Both the position numbers and the translations under genes were made by a program. From positions 62,001 through 126,000 of the forward strand of contig SCRN01000044.1 in the NCBI GenBank assembly GCA_004322045.1: a DNA stretch of 64,000 nucleotides, given 5' to 3'. How positions within the stretch are numbered: position 1 is the stretch's first letter; each line of letters starts with the position of its first letter. Source of the stretch: Paraburkholderia sp. (GTDB lineage: Bacteria; Pseudomonadota; Gammaproteobacteria; Burkholderiales; Burkholderiaceae). The notes beneath the pieces were generated by a model that saw nothing but the letters and a program-made list of their open reading frames with translations, had not been told where the DNA came from and did not search any database. Of this stretch, positions 17,143 through 30,149 are shown piece after piece.

Positions 17143-17925
17143 TTAGGGGGTCGCGCCTTCTTCGTCTGCGACGGGCTCGGGATCCTTCCCGATGATCAAG
17201 CGCGCCGCGATGATGCCCGCCTCGTAAAGAACGATCAGCGGCAACGCCAGGATCAATTGCGAAAACACATCGGGCGGCGTGACGACAGCCGAAACGATGA
17301 ACGCGCCCACCACGACGTACGGCCGAATGCTGCGCAGCTTCTTGAGCGTGAGCACCTTCATGCGCACGAGCAGCACGACGATGATCGGCACTTCGAAGGT
17401 CACCCCGAATGCAATGAACATCGACAGCACGAAGCTCAAGTAGTTGTCGATGTCCGTCGACATCTGCACGTCCAGCGGCGCGTTGTAATGCGCCATGACG
17501 CGGAAGATCGTCGGAAACACGACGAAGTAGGCGAACGCCATCCCACATAGGAATAGCAGGTAGCTGCTGCCGACCAGCGGCACCACCAGCTTTTTCTCGT
17601 GCTGATAGAGCCCCGGCGCCACGAACGCCCAGATCTGATAGAGCACGATCGGCAGCGCGATGACGAGTGCAACGAGCATCGTCACTTTCACCGGGACGAA
17701 GAACGAACCGGTCACGTCCGTCACGATCATGCGCCCGCCCTTGGGCAGGTTCTCCATCAACGGACGCGCGAGCAGCTTGAAGATATCCGTCGCCCAGTAG
17801 ACGAGCGAAAGGAACACGACGATGACGGCGATACCGGCTTTGATGATGCGGTCACGCAGCTCGACCAGATGCGAGATGAACGACTCTTCTGTGCCTTCGC
17901 TTGAGTTTTGCTGGGGGTCGCTCAC
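17143..17925 (-). CDS. tatC: Sec-independent protein translocase TatC
   Basis: Inner-membrane core of the Tat export system, 260 aa, which binds twin-arginine signal peptides. Signatures are SFISHLVELRDRI, FFVPVKVTMLVALVIALP, QIWAFVAPGLYQHEKK, FGVTFEVPI and VSAVVTPPDVFSQ. Six hydrophobic segments are seen. It is the last gene of tatABC. One likely client, the Rieske protein, is encoded nearby. Confidence 0.97.
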   Translation of the reverse strand: MSDPQQNSSEGTEESFISHLVELRDRIIKAGIAVIVVFLSLVYWATDIFKLLARPLMENLPKGGRMIVTDVTGSFFVPVKVTMLVALVIALPIVLYQIWAFVAPGLYQHEKKLVVPLVGSSYLLFLCGMAFAYFVVFPTIFRVMAHYNAPLDVQMSTDIDNYLSFVLSMFIAFGVTFEVPIIVVLLVRMKVLTLKKLRSIRPYVVVGAFIVSAVVTPPDVFSQLILALPLIVLYEAGIIAARLIIGKDPEPVADEEGATP

Positions 17926-18009
17926 GCCGGCCCTCTTAAGATGGAAATCGGCGCGCAGCGCGCCGATGACTCGGAAGATGAAAAACCTCGGCCGCGCGCA
18001 CGAACGGAA

Positions 18010-18561
18010 TCAAAGGAACCGCCGCTGCTTGCGCAGGCTTGCCGGCGTGTAGCGCGCCACGCGCGCTGCCCCCGATTGCACGTGGGTGCGCCGGCCCGTG
18101 GCCCGCTTGTACCAGGTGGGCGCCGCTGCCTGCTTGACGCGCCAGTTGACGCGCTTGCTCGTGGCGCGCGGCGAGACGCTGCGCCACGACGAGGGAGAAG
18201 CACTGGCGCTCGTGCCCGTGCCGCCCGCCACATCCCCCGCGGCCGCCGTGCCCGCAATGCTCGGCGACACCGACGAGCCGGAGCGGAAGGCGTCGTTCAG
18301 CTCGGCCTCGTGCTTGCGCACGTTGTCGTGGATGGTGTTTTCCACGTTGCGCGCCGCCGATTCGAACTCGCTCTTCATCCGGCGCAGCTCGTCGAACTCC
18401 ATTTCTCGCGTGACTTCGGCCTTCACGTCGCTGATGTAGCGCTGCGCACGGCCAAACAGCGCGCCCGCCGTGCGTGCGACGCGCGGCAGGCGCTCCGGCC
18501 CGAGCACGACGAGCGCCACGACTCCAATCAGCGCCATCTTCGTCAGTCCGAGGTCGAGCAT
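18010..18561 (-). CDS. tatB: Sec-independent protein translocase TatB
   Basis: Protein of 183 aa with one N-terminal helix (LTKMALIGVVALVVLGPERLP, including the conserved GPERLP) followed by an amphipathic helix and a long charged, low-complexity tail. It partners TatC in signal recognition. The gap to tatC is 84 bases and that to tatA is 94 bases. Confidence 0.95.
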   Translation of the reverse strand: MLDLGLTKMALIGVVALVVLGPERLPRVARTAGALFGRAQRYISDVKAEVTREMEFDELRRMKSEFESAARNVENTIHDNVRKHEAELNDAFRSGSSVSPSIAGTAAAGDVAGGTGTSASASPSSWRSVSPRATSKRVNWRVKQAAAPTWYKRATGRRTHVQSGAARVARYTPASLRKQRRFL

Positions 18562-18655
18562 GTAAGTGGCCTAGTGGTCCGTTATCGGTTATGCGTTCCA
18601 ACCCATCCGCTGTTCGCGTCGCAATGCGCCGGGCCGGGACCGGCGCGCATCGCGT

Positions 18656-18910
18656 TCAACGGTAATCGTTCGAGCGCGATTTTTCCTTGGCCTCGACGTC
18701 GATCGTGCCGGAGCGCGGCAATTCGCGCCGCTCGGCCTCGGCCGGGGCGGAAGGGGAAGACGGCGGCGCATCGGCGTCCTTGATGCCTTCCTTGAACCCC
18801 TTCACCGCGCTACCCAAATCGCTGCCAATGCTGCGCAGGCGCTTCGTGCCGAACACGAGCGCGACGATCAAAAGCACGATCAACCAGTGCCAAATGCTGA
18901 ATGAACCCAT
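18656..18910 (-). CDS. tatA: Sec-independent protein translocase TatA
   Basis: Pore-forming Tat subunit of 84 aa. The helix [21 protein letters not shown] is followed by the amphipathic [19 protein letters not shown] and an acidic tail. GGGAGGTTCTC upstream of the ATG at 18910 gives a strong ribosome-binding site. The longer reading frame at this place is only an extension. Confidence 0.96.
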   Translation of the reverse strand: MGSFSIWHWLIVLLIVALVFGTKRLRSIGSDLGSAVKGFKEGIKDADAPPSSPSAPAEAERRELPRSGTIDVEAKEKSRSNDYR

Positions 18911-19028
18911 GAGAACCTCCCGAGGTTTGCCACCGCGCATTCGCAGCGGCAAACAATACCGGCCTTGCGACCCTAAACGGAGCGCGTGCGCTCCCTGTCG
19001 ATCGATGCGAAACGGGTACGCCGCGCTA

Positions 19029-19391
19029 TCAACCCATCCGCTTCCACGGCCGCGGACCGGCGAGTATATGCGCATGCAAGTGATAGACCTCCTGGCCTCC
19101 GCCCGGCCCCGTATTGATGACCGTGCGAAATCCCGTATCGCCGCCGGTGTACGCGCAACCGAGCTGCTCGGCCAGTCGCGCCACCAGAACCAACATTTTA
19201 CCAAGCAGCGGCGCTTCGCTTTCGGTGCAATTGGACAAGGTTTCCACGTGTTTTCGCGGAATCACGAGGATGTGCGTATCTGCCGCAGGATGAATGTCCT
19301 TGAACGCAACAAAATCTTCATCCTCATGGACCTTCGTGCTGGGGATCTCGCCGGCGGCGATTTTGCAAAAGAGGCAGTTGTCGTGACTCAT
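19029..19391 (-). CDS. hinT: Histidine triad (HIT) nucleotide-binding protein
   Basis: Purine nucleoside phosphoramidase family, 120 aa, cytosolic. It begins [19 protein letters not shown], has [19 protein letters not shown], and the histidine triad lies in [11 protein letters not shown]. It follows the COG3671 gene and precedes tatA on the minus strand, a position shared with other Burkholderiaceae. Physiological substrate is not evident. Confidence 0.93.
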   Translation of the reverse strand: MSHDNCLFCKIAAGEIPSTKVHEDEDFVAFKDIHPAADTHILVIPRKHVETLSNCTESEAPLLGKMLVLVARLAEQLGCAYTGGDTGFRTVINTGPGGGQEVYHLHAHILAGPRPWKRMG

Positions 19392-19433
19392 GGTTTTCCT
19401 GGTTGAAAGGCGAATGCGCGGGGCGCGATCGGA

Positions 19434-19817
19434 TCAAAACCACGCGCGCGAATCGAGCGGCTTGTTGTCATAAAGGTACAGCCAGCCTTTCACGATACGG
19501 TACAGCATCCAAATCGATACGGCAGTTAGCACGGCGAAGCCGATGAAGACGAACACCAGCACGCCACCGATGATATAGCCGACAAGGCCCATCCAAAACG
19601 TGCGAATGAGCCACTCGAAATGCGGCTGCGACGGGGTGCCGGCCGCGTCGTCGCGCTTCAGGTAAGCGATGATCACGGCGACGATGATCGAGATGCCCCC
19701 CGTGAACCAATGCAGGGCGTAAAGCCCATAGAGGATGTGCGTGAGCGTGCGCAGGTCGCGTGTGCGGCCGGCGTCGGATCCCGGGTACGGCATGGGCGCT
19801 TCGGGTCGCTGTTCCAT
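19434..19817 (-). CDS. COG3671-type membrane protein
   Basis: Membrane protein of 127 aa with three or four hydrophobic segments. Features recalled for the family are LTHILYGLYALHWFTGG, VIIAYLKRDDAAGTP, HFEWLIRTFWMGLVGY and the ending YRIVKGWLYLYDNKPL. Function is unknown. It sits at the end of the his cluster, between hisE and hinT. Confidence 0.75.
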   Translation of the reverse strand: MEQRPEAPMPYPGSDAGRTRDLRTLTHILYGLYALHWFTGGISIIVAVIIAYLKRDDAAGTPSQPHFEWLIRTFWMGLVGYIIGGVLVFVFIGFAVLTAVSIWMLYRIVKGWLYLYDNKPLDSRAWF

Positions 19818-19938
19818 TCTCGTTCTCCTGTCGACCGAGGTTTGTGCTTCGGCTATCGATTGGCGCTAAGCGCTCCGGCACGTGCGCCAACCTCATGCCA
19901 GGCGGACCTCGAAGGCGCCGAGCGTGCGCCCGACGGGT

Positions 19939-20349
19939 TCAACCGCCGTTTTCTTCGCGCTCGCGCCGCTTTCTGAGTGCTTTCTCCTCGATGCCGGACA
20001 TGCCCTCGCGCCGCTCGAGTTCGGCGATCACGTCCGCGGGGCTCAGATCGTAGTGCGACAGCATGACCAGGCAGTGAAACCAAAGATCCGCCACTTCCCC
20101 GACGAGCGCGCCGGGCGCGCCGCCCTGGCGCACGTCCTTGGCGGCGAGCACGACTTCGGTCGCCTCTTCCCCGATCTTCTTGAGGACTGCGTCGTCGCCC
20201 TTGTGAAACAGACGCGAAACGTAGGAGACCTCGGGGTCGCCCCCCTTACGGCTGTCGATGATGGCGGCAAGCCGCAGTAGCGTATCTTCGGTCGTCGAAG
20301 CGGCGGCGCCCACGGCGCCAGGTTGCATGGATTGCGTGGATTGCGTCAT
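19939..20349 (-). CDS. hisE: Phosphoribosyl-ATP pyrophosphatase
   Basis: Second enzyme of histidine synthesis, 136 aa, hydrolysing PR-ATP to PR-AMP. The MazG-like core is clear: [35 protein letters not shown], then [13 protein letters not shown]. The ATG at 20349 overlaps the stop of hisI by four bases (ATGA), which fixes the start. It is a separate gene, not fused to hisI as in enterobacteria. Confidence 0.95.
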   Translation of the reverse strand: MTQSTQSMQPGAVGAAASTTEDTLLRLAAIIDSRKGGDPEVSYVSRLFHKGDDAVLKKIGEEATEVVLAAKDVRQGGAPGALVGEVADLWFHCLVMLSHYDLSPADVIAELERREGMSGIEEKALRKRREREENGG

Positions 20350-20756
20350 CGGTAGATCTGTTCGGGGTCTTTCAGCACGGGATCGACGGCAACCCACTCG
20401 CCCTCGTCCGCCGTACCTTCGAATTTCTGGAAAAAACAGGAATGGCGTCCGGTATGGCAAGCGATGCCCGACACCTGCTCGACTTTAAGCAAGACGACGT
20501 CTTCATCGCAGTCGAGCCGCACTTCGCGCACATGCTGCACGTGGCCTGATTCTTCGCCCTTGAACCATAGACGCTGGCGCGAGCGCGAGAAATACACGGC
20601 GCGCCCCGTTTCGACCGTCTTGGCCAGCGCCTCGCGATTCATCCAGGCGAACATCAGCACGTCGCCCGTCGTCGCTTCTTGGGCAATGACGGGGACGAGC
20701 CCGTGGGCATCCCATTGGACCTTGTCGAGCCAGGATTTTTCGGCCGGGGCGCTCAT
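20346..20756 (-). CDS. hisI: Phosphoribosyl-AMP cyclohydrolase
   Basis: Third step of histidine synthesis, 136 aa, zinc-dependent. Motifs: [49 protein letters not shown] and [13 protein letters not shown] with the metal-binding cysteines. It overlaps hisE by four bases and follows hisF by 43 bases. Confidence 0.96.
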   Translation of the reverse strand: MSAPAEKSWLDKVQWDAHGLVPVIAQEATTGDVLMFAWMNREALAKTVETGRAVYFSRSRQRLWFKGEESGHVQHVREVRLDCDEDVVLLKVEQVSGIACHTGRHSCFFQKFEGTADEGEWVAVDPVLKDPEQIYR

Positions 20757-20799
20757 TTGGCCTCCGCGGGATGCACGACAGCGAGTCGGAACCGTTTCA

Positions 20800-21573
20800 T
20801 CATTGCCTCACGGAAATGCCGCGCTCGGCCATGAAACGCTTCGCTTCGCCGACCGTGTGCTCGCCATAGTGGAAGATGCTCGCGGCCAGCACGGCATCGG
20901 CGTGGCCTTCGGTAATGCCATCGGCCAAATCCTTCAGCGAGCCCACGCCGCCCGAAGCGATGACGGGCACGGGCACCGCGTCCGACACCGCCCGCGTCAG
21001 CGCGAGATCGAAGCCGCTTTTCGTGCCGTCGCGGTCCATGCTGGTCAGCAAAATCTCGCCCGCGCCGTACTCGGCCATCTGCTTGGCCCACTGTACGGCA
21101 TCGAGCCCCGTCGCTTTGCGGCCGCCATGCGTGAATACCTCCCAGCGGGCCGGCTCGCCCTCGCCCGACACGCGCTTGGCGTCGATCGCGACGACGATGC
21201 ATTGCGAACCGAACTTCTGCGCAGCCTCGCGCACGAGTTCGGGACGCGCGACCGCCGACGAGTTCATGCTGATCTTGTCCGCGCCCGCGTTCAGCAGCCG
21301 GCGAACGTCTTCCACGGCACGCACGCCGCCCCCCACGGTCAAGGGGATGAAAACTTGCGCCGCCACCGCTTCGATGATGGGTAGGATCAGGTCGCGCTGG
21401 TCCGACGTGGCCGTGATGTCGAGGAATGTCAGTTCGTCGGCCCCTTGCTCGTCGTAGCGGCGCGCGATTTCGACGGGATCGCCGGCATCGCGCAATTCGA
21501 CGAAATTGACGCCTTTGACGACGCGGCCCGCGGTCACGTCCAGGCAAGGGATGATGCGTTTAGCTAGAGCCAT
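20800..21573 (-). CDS. hisF: Imidazole glycerol phosphate synthase, cyclase subunit
   Basis: TIM-barrel lyase of 257 aa that uses ammonia from HisH to make imidazole glycerol phosphate and AICAR. It starts [21 protein letters not shown]; other signatures are [33 protein letters not shown] and the C-terminal [16 protein letters not shown]. The reading frame continues upstream but the homologous part begins at 21573. Confidence 0.97.
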   Translation of the reverse strand: MALAKRIIPCLDVTAGRVVKGVNFVELRDAGDPVEIARRYDEQGADELTFLDITATSDQRDLILPIIEAVAAQVFIPLTVGGGVRAVEDVRRLLNAGADKISMNSSAVARPELVREAAQKFGSQCIVVAIDAKRVSGEGEPARWEVFTHGGRKATGLDAVQWAKQMAEYGAGEILLTSMDRDGTKSGFDLALTRAVSDAVPVPVIASGGVGSLKDLADGITEGHADAVLAASIFHYGEHTVGEAKRFMAERGISVRQ

Positions 21574-21770
21574 GATGGTGCAAATGCCGCTAAGTAGGCC
21601 GCCTGCGCCAATGCAGACGGCATGATGTCGTAACGCCCTAACGCCCCAACGCCCCAACGCGCGCCCAGTCTTGGTTATCCGCCCCGCAGCGCGGCCACGC
21701 AGGGCCGGCGGTGCCTCGGGGCCGAGCCAGCGACGCGTTCTTCGCCGTGGCGTGCGTTCGGCGGCGTGCG
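21574..21770. other. hisA-hisF spacer with short repeats
   Basis: The 197-base gap is longer than others in the his cluster. It contains the run TAACGCCCTAACGCCCCAAC and a further copy of the CGCCCCAA unit near 21631-21660, and no coding signal. Nothing resembling a promoter was found. Confidence 0.4.
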
Positions 21771-22523
21771 TTAGGCGTCGTCCGATTCGCGCAGCGTATC
21801 GGCACGCTTTTGCGCTGCCGCGAAATCGAGATCGCCCGAGTAGATCGCGCGTCCGCAAATGACACCCTCGATGCCCTCGTCTTCGACTTCGCACAGCGCG
21901 TCGATATCGGCCAGATTCGAGAGCCCGCCGCTCGCGATCACGGGGATCTTCACCGCGCGCGCAAGACGCACCGTCGCTTCGATATTGATGCCTTGAAGCA
22001 TGCCGTCGCGGCCGATATCGGTGTAGATGATCGATTCGCAGCCATAGTCTTCGAACTTCTGGGCCAGATCGACCACTTCGTGGCCCGTCAGCTTGCTCCA
22101 CCCGTCGGTGGCGACTTTGCCGTCCTTCGCATCCAGGCCGACGATGATATGCCCGCCGAACGCCGTGCAGGCGTCTTGCAGAAAGCCCGGATTCTTCACC
22201 GCCGCCGTGCCGATGATCACGTACGACAGGCCTTCGTCGAGGTAGCGCTCGATCGTTTCCAGATCGCGAATACCGCCGCCGAGCTGCACGGGGATTTCGC
22301 GGCCGACTTCGTCGATGATGGCGCGGATTGCCTCCTCGTTCCTTGGCTTGCCGGCAAAAGCGCCGTTCAGGTCGACGAGGTGCAGCCGCCGAGCGCCACG
22401 GCTGACCCATTGCCGAGCCATCGCGGCAGGATCCTCGGAAAATATCGTCGCCTGGTCCATATCGCCTTGTTTAAGGCGCACACACTGACCGTCCTTGAGG
22501 TCGATGGCGGGAATCAGCAGCAT
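21771..22523 (-). CDS. hisA: ProFAR isomerase
   Basis: TIM-barrel isomerase of 250 aa acting just before HisF/HisH. It starts [21 protein letters not shown]; further motifs are [29 protein letters not shown], and [14 protein letters not shown]. It lies between hisH and hisF. Confidence 0.97.
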   Translation of the reverse strand: MLLIPAIDLKDGQCVRLKQGDMDQATIFSEDPAAMARQWVSRGARRLHLVDLNGAFAGKPRNEEAIRAIIDEVGREIPVQLGGGIRDLETIERYLDEGLSYVIIGTAAVKNPGFLQDACTAFGGHIIVGLDAKDGKVATDGWSKLTGHEVVDLAQKFEDYGCESIIYTDIGRDGMLQGINIEATVRLARAVKIPVIASGGLSNLADIDALCEVEDEGIEGVICGRAIYSGDLDFAAAQKRADTLRESDDA

Positions 22524-22691
22524 AGCAATCGCGTGAAATCTGGGAGGTTGAAGGTGGGTGGCGCATCTGGCCGGGCGCGCAAGCGATCCCGACGTCGGTG
22601 AGCCGTGTCGCTTAGTTTAGTACAACTCTTTCCGTGTTCCGCTCGCTCTGTGCCCGAAATCGGACGCGGTGCACGAGCGGCGGCACCGCGT

Positions 22692-23330
22692 TCAGGGGTT
22701 CCAGTCGACAAAATTACGGTACACGCGCAACCCCGCGGCTGCGCTCTTTTCAGGGTGGAACTGCGTCGCAAACACATTCTCGCGCGCCACGGCCGACGTG
22801 AAGGTCGCGCCGTAATCGGTTTCCCCGACGGTGTGCTCCGGGTTGTCGGGAACGACGTAGTAGCTATGGACGAAGTAGAAGAACGCGCCGTCCGGCACGC
22901 CGGCCCACAGCGGGTGGGCGCGCGTTTGCCGCACGCGGTTCCAGCCCATTTGGGGCACCTTGAAGCGCGAACCGTCGTCCTGCAGCCGGCCTTCCAGCCG
23001 AAAGCGCACCACCTTGCCCGGCATCAACCCCAGGCCCGGCGTCGAGCCTTCTTCGCTCCAATCGAACAGCATTTGCTCGCCGACGCACACGCCCATCAGC
23101 GGCTTGACGCGCGACGCCTCCAGAACGGCCTCCTGCAACCCCGATTCGCCGAGGCAGCGCATGCAGTCGGGCATTGCGCCCTGTCCCGGCAAAACGACGC
23201 GTTCAGCCGCGAGAATGCCTTCCGGACGATCGACGATCGCCACGTCCGCCTCCGGGGCAGCCTTTTTCAGCGCCTGATACACCGAGCGCAGGTTGCCCAT
23301 CCCGTAATCCACAATTGCAATCTTTTTCAT
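22692..23330 (-). CDS. hisH: Imidazole glycerol phosphate synthase, glutamine amidotransferase subunit
   Basis: Class I glutaminase of 212 aa that supplies ammonia to HisF. The nucleophile cysteine is in [11 protein letters not shown] and the His-Glu pair in [10 protein letters not shown]. The N-terminus [19 protein letters not shown] is typical. It is 21 bases after marC and 168 bases before hisA. Confidence 0.96.
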   Translation of the reverse strand: MKKIAIVDYGMGNLRSVYQALKKAAPEADVAIVDRPEGILAAERVVLPGQGAMPDCMRCLGESGLQEAVLEASRVKPLMGVCVGEQMLFDWSEEGSTPGLGLMPGKVVRFRLEGRLQDDGSRFKVPQMGWNRVRQTRAHPLWAGVPDGAFFYFVHSYYVVPDNPEHTVGETDYGATFTSAVARENVFATQFHPEKSAAAGLRVYRNFVDWNP

Positions 23331-23351
23331 AGCAAAAAGGGCCTTTGCCCT

Positions 23352-23972
23352 TCATCGCAAGTTAGGCAGCAACGCCTTCAATCCATCGACGATGAACTCC
23401 ACCGCCAGCGCCGACAACATCAGACCCATGAGCCGCGTGCCGATGTTGATGCCCGTCTGGCCCACCCAGCGGGCAATCGGTTCGGCGAGCCTGAGCGAGC
23501 CGAAGCAAATCACGGCGATCACCGCACCGATCGCGATTAGGCCGGCCCGGTCGTACCAATGGTGTGCGTTCGCAGCATAGACGATCACCGTGCTGATCGA
23601 GCCGGGGCCAGTCAAGAGCGGGATCGCGAGCGGCACCACCGCAATGTTGTTCTTCGATTCGGCTTCGTTGCGCTCCTCGGCCGTCGCGCGTGCGTTACCG
23701 ATTTGCGCGTTCAGCATGTTGATGGCCATGAGCAACATGATGATGCCCCCGCCCACCTCGAGCGAACCGACCGAAATGCCAAAAAAACTGATGATCTGCT
23801 GCCCGAGCAACGTCGTGATCGCAATCACGCAAAACACCGAGATCGAGGCGAGGCGAATGGTGCGGCGCCGCTCCGCATCGGATTGCTCCGATGTGAGACT
23901 CAAGAAGAACGGCACAGCGCCCACTGGGTTGATCAGCGCCAGCAGCGAAATAAACGATTTCAGAAGATCCAT
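23352..23972 (-). CDS. MarC family integral membrane protein
   Basis: Inner-membrane protein of 206 aa with six predicted helices (for example FISLLALINPVGAVPFFLSL and VVPLAIPLLTGPGSISTVIV). The family has no proven substrate; an early link to multiple antibiotic resistance was not upheld. It sits between hisB and hisH, inside the histidine cluster, and is likely co-transcribed. Confidence 0.9.
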   Translation of the reverse strand: MDLLKSFISLLALINPVGAVPFFLSLTSEQSDAERRRTIRLASISVFCVIAITTLLGQQIISFFGISVGSLEVGGGIIMLLMAINMLNAQIGNARATAEERNEAESKNNIAVVPLAIPLLTGPGSISTVIVYAANAHHWYDRAGLIAIGAVIAVICFGSLRLAEPIARWVGQTGINIGTRLMGLMLSALAVEFIVDGLKALLPNLR

Positions 23973-24036
23973 CGCAAGCCGGCGCCCGCCTTGGGCGCGC
24001 CGGTCCGTCGGTATAGGTATAGGTCTAGGTGTAGTG

Positions 24037-24624
24037 TCAGAGACTGCCCTTCGTCGACGGAATCTGCCCCGCCGCCCGCTCGTCGAGCTCCACGGCCATA
24101 CGCAGCGCGCGACCGAACGCCTTAAATACCGTTTCCAGTTGATGGTGCGCGTTCAATCCGCGCAAATTGTCCACATGGAGCGTCACGCCCGCATGGTTGA
24201 CGAAACCGCGGAAAAACTCAATCGACAAGTCGACGTCGAACGTGCCGATCCGCGCGCGCGTGAACGGCACATGGAATTCGAGGCCCGGCCGCCCGGAAAA
24301 ATCGATCACCACGCGCGAGAGCGCCTCGTCGAGCGGGACGTAGGCGTGACCGTACCGGCGAATGCCCTTCTTGTCGCCCACCGCCTTGGCCACCGCCATC
24401 CCCAGCGTGATGCCCGTGTCCTCGACCGTATGATGGTCGTCGATATGCAGGTCGCCTTGCGCCTCGATGTCCAGGTCGATCAACCCATGACGGGCAATCT
24501 GATCGAGCATGTGATCGAGAAACGGCACACCGGTGGCCAGCCGCTGCTTGCCCGTGCCGTCCAAATTGATCTTTACACGGATCTTCGTTTCGCTGGTATC
24601 GCGAAACACTTCCGCTACGCGCAT
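24037..24624 (-). CDS. hisB: Imidazoleglycerol-phosphate dehydratase
   Basis: Monofunctional HisB of 195 aa, dimanganese enzyme. Metal-binding motifs: [47 protein letters not shown]. The start [15 protein letters not shown] (24624) was preferred over an upstream start. The histidinol-phosphatase domain found in E. coli HisB is absent, so that step is encoded elsewhere. Confidence 0.96.
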   Translation of the reverse strand: MRVAEVFRDTSETKIRVKINLDGTGKQRLATGVPFLDHMLDQIARHGLIDLDIEAQGDLHIDDHHTVEDTGITLGMAVAKAVGDKKGIRRYGHAYVPLDEALSRVVIDFSGRPGLEFHVPFTRARIGTFDVDLSIEFFRGFVNHAGVTLHVDNLRGLNAHHQLETVFKAFGRALRMAVELDERAAGQIPSTKGSL

Positions 24625-24643
24625 GGAAAACCTCGAAGTCACT

Positions 24644-25714
24644 TTATTTCAGCGCAAGCGCCGCCAGCATTTGTGCGTTTTCCTCGGGCGCACCGACCGT
24701 CAAACGCAGGCAATTGGCCAACAATGGGTGCATTCTACCCACGTTTTTGACCAAAACCTTCGCATTTAGCAGCGTATTGAACGCAGCATCCGCATCGGGC
24801 AACCGCACGAGCAGGAAGTTCGCCGCGCTCGGGAACACCGTGACGCCCGGCAACGCTGCCAGCGCCGCCGACAATTTCTCGCGCTCGGCGCGCAACTGAG
24901 CAGCCTGGGATTCGAGCACGTCGACATGATCGAGCATGAATTGCGCAGCCGCCTGCGTGAGCACGTTGACGTTGTACGGCGGGCGCACCTTGTCGAACTG
25001 CTCGAGCCAGGCCGGCGCACCGGCCAAGTAGCCGAGCCGAATCCCCGCCAGGCCGAGCTTGGACACCGTGCGCATGACGACGACGTTGTCGTAGTCGAGC
25101 ACACGGCCGATCCAGCTCTTTTGCGCGAACGGTTGGTATGCCTCGTCGATCACGACGAGACTGCCCTTCGCGCTAGCGATGATGCGTTCGATGTCGGCGT
25201 CCGGGTACAGCGTGCCCGTCGGATTGTTCGGGTAGGCCAAGTAGATGACGGCAGGCTTGTGCTCGGCGATCGCGGCGAGCATAGCCTCGACATCGAGCGT
25301 CAGATCGGCGCGATGCGGCACGCCGACGAATTCGAGCTGCGCGAACTTGGCCGACATCTGGTACATCACGAAACCCGGAATAGGCGCGAGCAGCTTCGCG
25401 CCGGGCTTCGCACAGGCCACGGCGATGATGCTGATGAGCTCGTCCGAGCCGTTGCCGAGCAATAGATCCGCGCCGGCGGGCACGCCCATCACGCGCTTCA
25501 GTTTATCGACGAGCACAGCCGGGCGCGGCTCGGGATAGCGGTTCAAGGCCACCCCGGCCAGAACTTCGCCCAATTGAGCAGCCAACGCCGCAGGCAGCGG
25601 GAATGGATTTTCCATCGCGTCGAGCTTCACGAGGCCCGTCGCGTCCGCCACCGCGTAGGTGGTCATCGCCAGCACGTCGGGGCGGACGATGTCTTGCGGT
25701 CTTGTCGTCGTCAT
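24644..25714 (-). CDS. hisC: Histidinol-phosphate aminotransferase
   Basis: PLP-dependent class I/II aminotransferase of 356 aa. The nucleotide-like fold shows [35 protein letters not shown] and the PLP lysine in [15 protein letters not shown]. Only two bases separate it from hisD. Confidence 0.95.
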   Translation of the reverse strand: MTTTRPQDIVRPDVLAMTTYAVADATGLVKLDAMENPFPLPAALAAQLGEVLAGVALNRYPEPRPAVLVDKLKRVMGVPAGADLLLGNGSDELISIIAVACAKPGAKLLAPIPGFVMYQMSAKFAQLEFVGVPHRADLTLDVEAMLAAIAEHKPAVIYLAYPNNPTGTLYPDADIERIIASAKGSLVVIDEAYQPFAQKSWIGRVLDYDNVVVMRTVSKLGLAGIRLGYLAGAPAWLEQFDKVRPPYNVNVLTQAAAQFMLDHVDVLESQAAQLRAEREKLSAALAALPGVTVFPSAANFLLVRLPDADAAFNTLLNAKVLVKNVGRMHPLLANCLRLTVGAPEENAQMLAALALK

Positions 25715-25716
25715 GG

Positions 25717-27039
25717 TTAGCCGCCTTGTTTCATCCGGTATTCGGCGCTGCGCGCGTGCGCAGGCAGCCCTTCGCCATAAGCCAGTTCAGCTGCGATCTC
25801 GCCGAGCGTCTGCGCCCCTTCCGCGCTCACTTCGATCACGCTCGAACGCTTGAAGAAATCGTAGACGCCGAGCGGCGACGAGAAGCGTGCCGTGCGCGAA
25901 GTCGGCAGCACGTGGTTCGGCCCGGCACAGTAGTCGCCTAGGCTCTCGCTCGTGTAGCGGCCCATGAAAATCGCGCCCGCATGGCGAATCTCCTTCGCCC
26001 ATTGATGCGGGTCGAGCGCGGAAATTTCCAAGTGCTCGGGCGCGATTTGATTCGCGATCGAGCAGGCTTCAGCCATGTCGCGCACCTTGATGAGCGCGCC
26101 ACGGCCCACGAGCGAGCGCTCGATCACCTCGCGGCGCGGCATGGTCGGCAACAGCTCGACGATCGCGTCTTCGACGCGCGAGATGAACGCTTCGTCGGGG
26201 CACAGCAGGATCGACTGCGCCAGTTCGTCGTGCTCGGCCTGGGAGAACAAATCCATCGCCACCCAGCGCGGGTCCGTCGTGCCGTCGCACAGGATCAGAA
26301 TCTCGGACGGCCCGGCGATCATGTCGATCCCGACCGTGCCGAACACGCGCCGCTTCGCCGCCGCCACGTAGGCGTTGCCGGGGCCGCAGATCTTATCCAC
26401 GGCAGGCAGGCTCTGCGTGCCGTACGCGAGCGCGCCGATCGCCTGCGCGCCGCCGATCGTGAACACCCGGTCGACGCCGCCCAAGAGCGCGGCGGCCAGC
26501 ACGAGCGGATTGCGCACGCCGTCCGGCGTGGGCACGACCATCACGATCTCGCGCACACCCGCCACCCGCGCGGGAATCGCGTTCATCAAGACCGACGACG
26601 GATACGCCGCCTTGCCGCCCGGCACGTAGATGCCGGCGCGATCGAGCGGCGTGACCTTCTGGCCGAGCACCGTGCCGTCGGCTTCGGTGTACTGCCAGCT
26701 ATGGCTGCCGCATTCGATCTTCTGCTTCTCGTGGTAGGCGCGCACGCGCGCCGCCGCGGCCTCGAGCGCGGCCCGGCGCTTGGGCTCGAGCCCTTCGAGC
26801 GCGGCTTCGAGCTCGCTCGTCGGCAGCTCGAGCGCAGCCAAGCTATCGGCGCTCAGGCGGTCGAAGCGGTTCGTGTATTCGAGGACGGCGGCATCGCCGC
26901 GCGCTTTGACGTCGGCCAGAATCTGCGCAACCGAGCGCTCGATCGCCTCATCCTCGCTCGCCTCGAAGGCGAGTACGCCGGCGAGCGCCGCGCCGAAACC
27001 GACGTCGCTCGAATCGAGTTTGCGAATCGTAAGTGCCAT
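25717..27039 (-). CDS. hisD: Histidinol dehydrogenase
   Basis: NAD-dependent zinc enzyme of 440 aa for the last two oxidations to histidine. Signatures: [59 protein letters not shown] and APEHLEI. The start [13 protein letters not shown] was chosen over a longer frame that overlaps hisG. Confidence 0.96.
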   Translation of the reverse strand: MALTIRKLDSSDVGFGAALAGVLAFEASEDEAIERSVAQILADVKARGDAAVLEYTNRFDRLSADSLAALELPTSELEAALEGLEPKRRAALEAAAARVRAYHEKQKIECGSHSWQYTEADGTVLGQKVTPLDRAGIYVPGGKAAYPSSVLMNAIPARVAGVREIVMVVPTPDGVRNPLVLAAALLGGVDRVFTIGGAQAIGALAYGTQSLPAVDKICGPGNAYVAAAKRRVFGTVGIDMIAGPSEILILCDGTTDPRWVAMDLFSQAEHDELAQSILLCPDEAFISRVEDAIVELLPTMPRREVIERSLVGRGALIKVRDMAEACSIANQIAPEHLEISALDPHQWAKEIRHAGAIFMGRYTSESLGDYCAGPNHVLPTSRTARFSSPLGVYDFFKRSSVIEVSAEGAQTLGEIAAELAYGEGLPAHARSAEYRMKQGG

Positions 27040-27076
27040 GCTGGTATCCGTTTCGGTAATGCGCGCACCGGGCGCG

Positions 27077-29115
<2,039 letters not shown>

Positions 29116-29355
29116 TTATCCGTTCTGCCATTCAGCCGGCGTGAGCGTCTTCATGCTCAGCGCGTGAATTTCCTGCCGCATGCGCTCGCCGAGCGCCGCG
29201 TACACGATCTGATGCCGCTGGATCAGGCGCTTGCCCTCGAACGCCTCGGAGACGATCGTCGCAAAAAAATGCTGGCCGTCGCCCTCGACTTCCAGATGCC
29301 GGCAGGCAATGCCGGCTTCGATGTACTGCTTGACCTGGTCTGGGGTCGGCAACAT
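29116..29355 (-). CDS. BolA/IbaG family protein
   Basis: Small protein of 79 aa of the BolA family, probably the IbaG branch, whose members bind Fe-S clusters with monothiol glutaredoxins. Motifs: YIEAGIACRHLEVEGDGQHFFATIVSEAFEGKRLIQRHQIVYAALG. It lies beside murA, the arrangement also known from E. coli ibaG-murA. Confidence 0.92.
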   Translation of the reverse strand: MLPTPDQVKQYIEAGIACRHLEVEGDGQHFFATIVSEAFEGKRLIQRHQIVYAALGERMRQEIHALSMKTLTPAEWQNG

Positions 29356-29393
29356 GGTGAACGCTCCTTCTTCAAATTCAATAATTCAATGAT

Positions 29394-30149
29394 TCAATAG
29401 CGCAGTTTGTAGCCCGACGCGAGCAAACGCATCGCGAGGGCGGCAAGCAGCGCGAAAAATCCGCCGACGACGGCTAGACTCGCGAGCGGGTTGATATCGG
29501 ACACGCCGAAAAACCCATAGCGAAAGCCGTCGATCATGTAAAAAAACGGGTTCAGCCGCGACACATGGCGCCAGAGATCGGGCAGCGAATGCGTCGAATA
29601 GAACACGCCCGAGAGAAACGTGAGCGGCATGATCAAGAAATTCTGGAACGCCGCGAGCTGATCGAACTTCTCGGCCCAGATGCCTGCGATGAGTCCGAGC
29701 GTGCCGAGAATGGCCGAGCCGAGCACGGCGAACGCGATGATGTAGAGCGGCGCCGCGAAGCCGAGCGGAATGAACCAGATCGTCACGATGAACACCCCGA
29801 AACCGACCGCGAGCCCGCGCACGACGGCCGCCAGCACGTAAGCGCCGAACATTTCCCAATACGTGAGGGGCGGCAGCAAGACAAAAACGAGGTTGCCCGT
29901 GATCTTCGACTGAATCAACGAAGACGAACTGTTCGCAAATGCGTTCTGCAGCACGCTCATCATGACGAGCCCGGGAATCAGGAAGCTCGTGTACTCGACG
30001 CCCGGGTAGACTTCGACGCGTCCGCGCAACGCATGCCCGAAAATCGTCAGATAGAGCAGCGCCGTGACGACGGGCGCGAGCACCGTCTGGAACGCCACCT
30101 TCCAAAAGCGCAGGATCTCCTTGTAGAACAAGGTGCGAAAGCCGCTCAT
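29394..30149 (-). CDS. ABC-2 type transporter permease (YadH-like)
   Basis: Inner-membrane exporter subunit of 251 aa with about six helices. Typical ABC-2 features are FYKEILRFWKVAFQTVLAP, YTSFLIPGLVMMSVLQNAF, PLTFLSGVFYSTHSLP and the C-terminal FRYGFFGVSDINP. Its ATG overlaps the stop of the ATPase gene by four bases. The substrate is unknown; the pair lies directly after the mla genes, so an envelope role is plausible. Confidence 0.9.
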   Translation of the reverse strand: MSGFRTLFYKEILRFWKVAFQTVLAPVVTALLYLTIFGHALRGRVEVYPGVEYTSFLIPGLVMMSVLQNAFANSSSSLIQSKITGNLVFVLLPPLTYWEMFGAYVLAAVVRGLAVGFGVFIVTIWFIPLGFAAPLYIIAFAVLGSAILGTLGLIAGIWAEKFDQLAAFQNFLIMPLTFLSGVFYSTHSLPDLWRHVSRLNPFFYMIDGFRYGFFGVSDINPLASLAVVGGFFALLAALAMRLLASGYKLRY

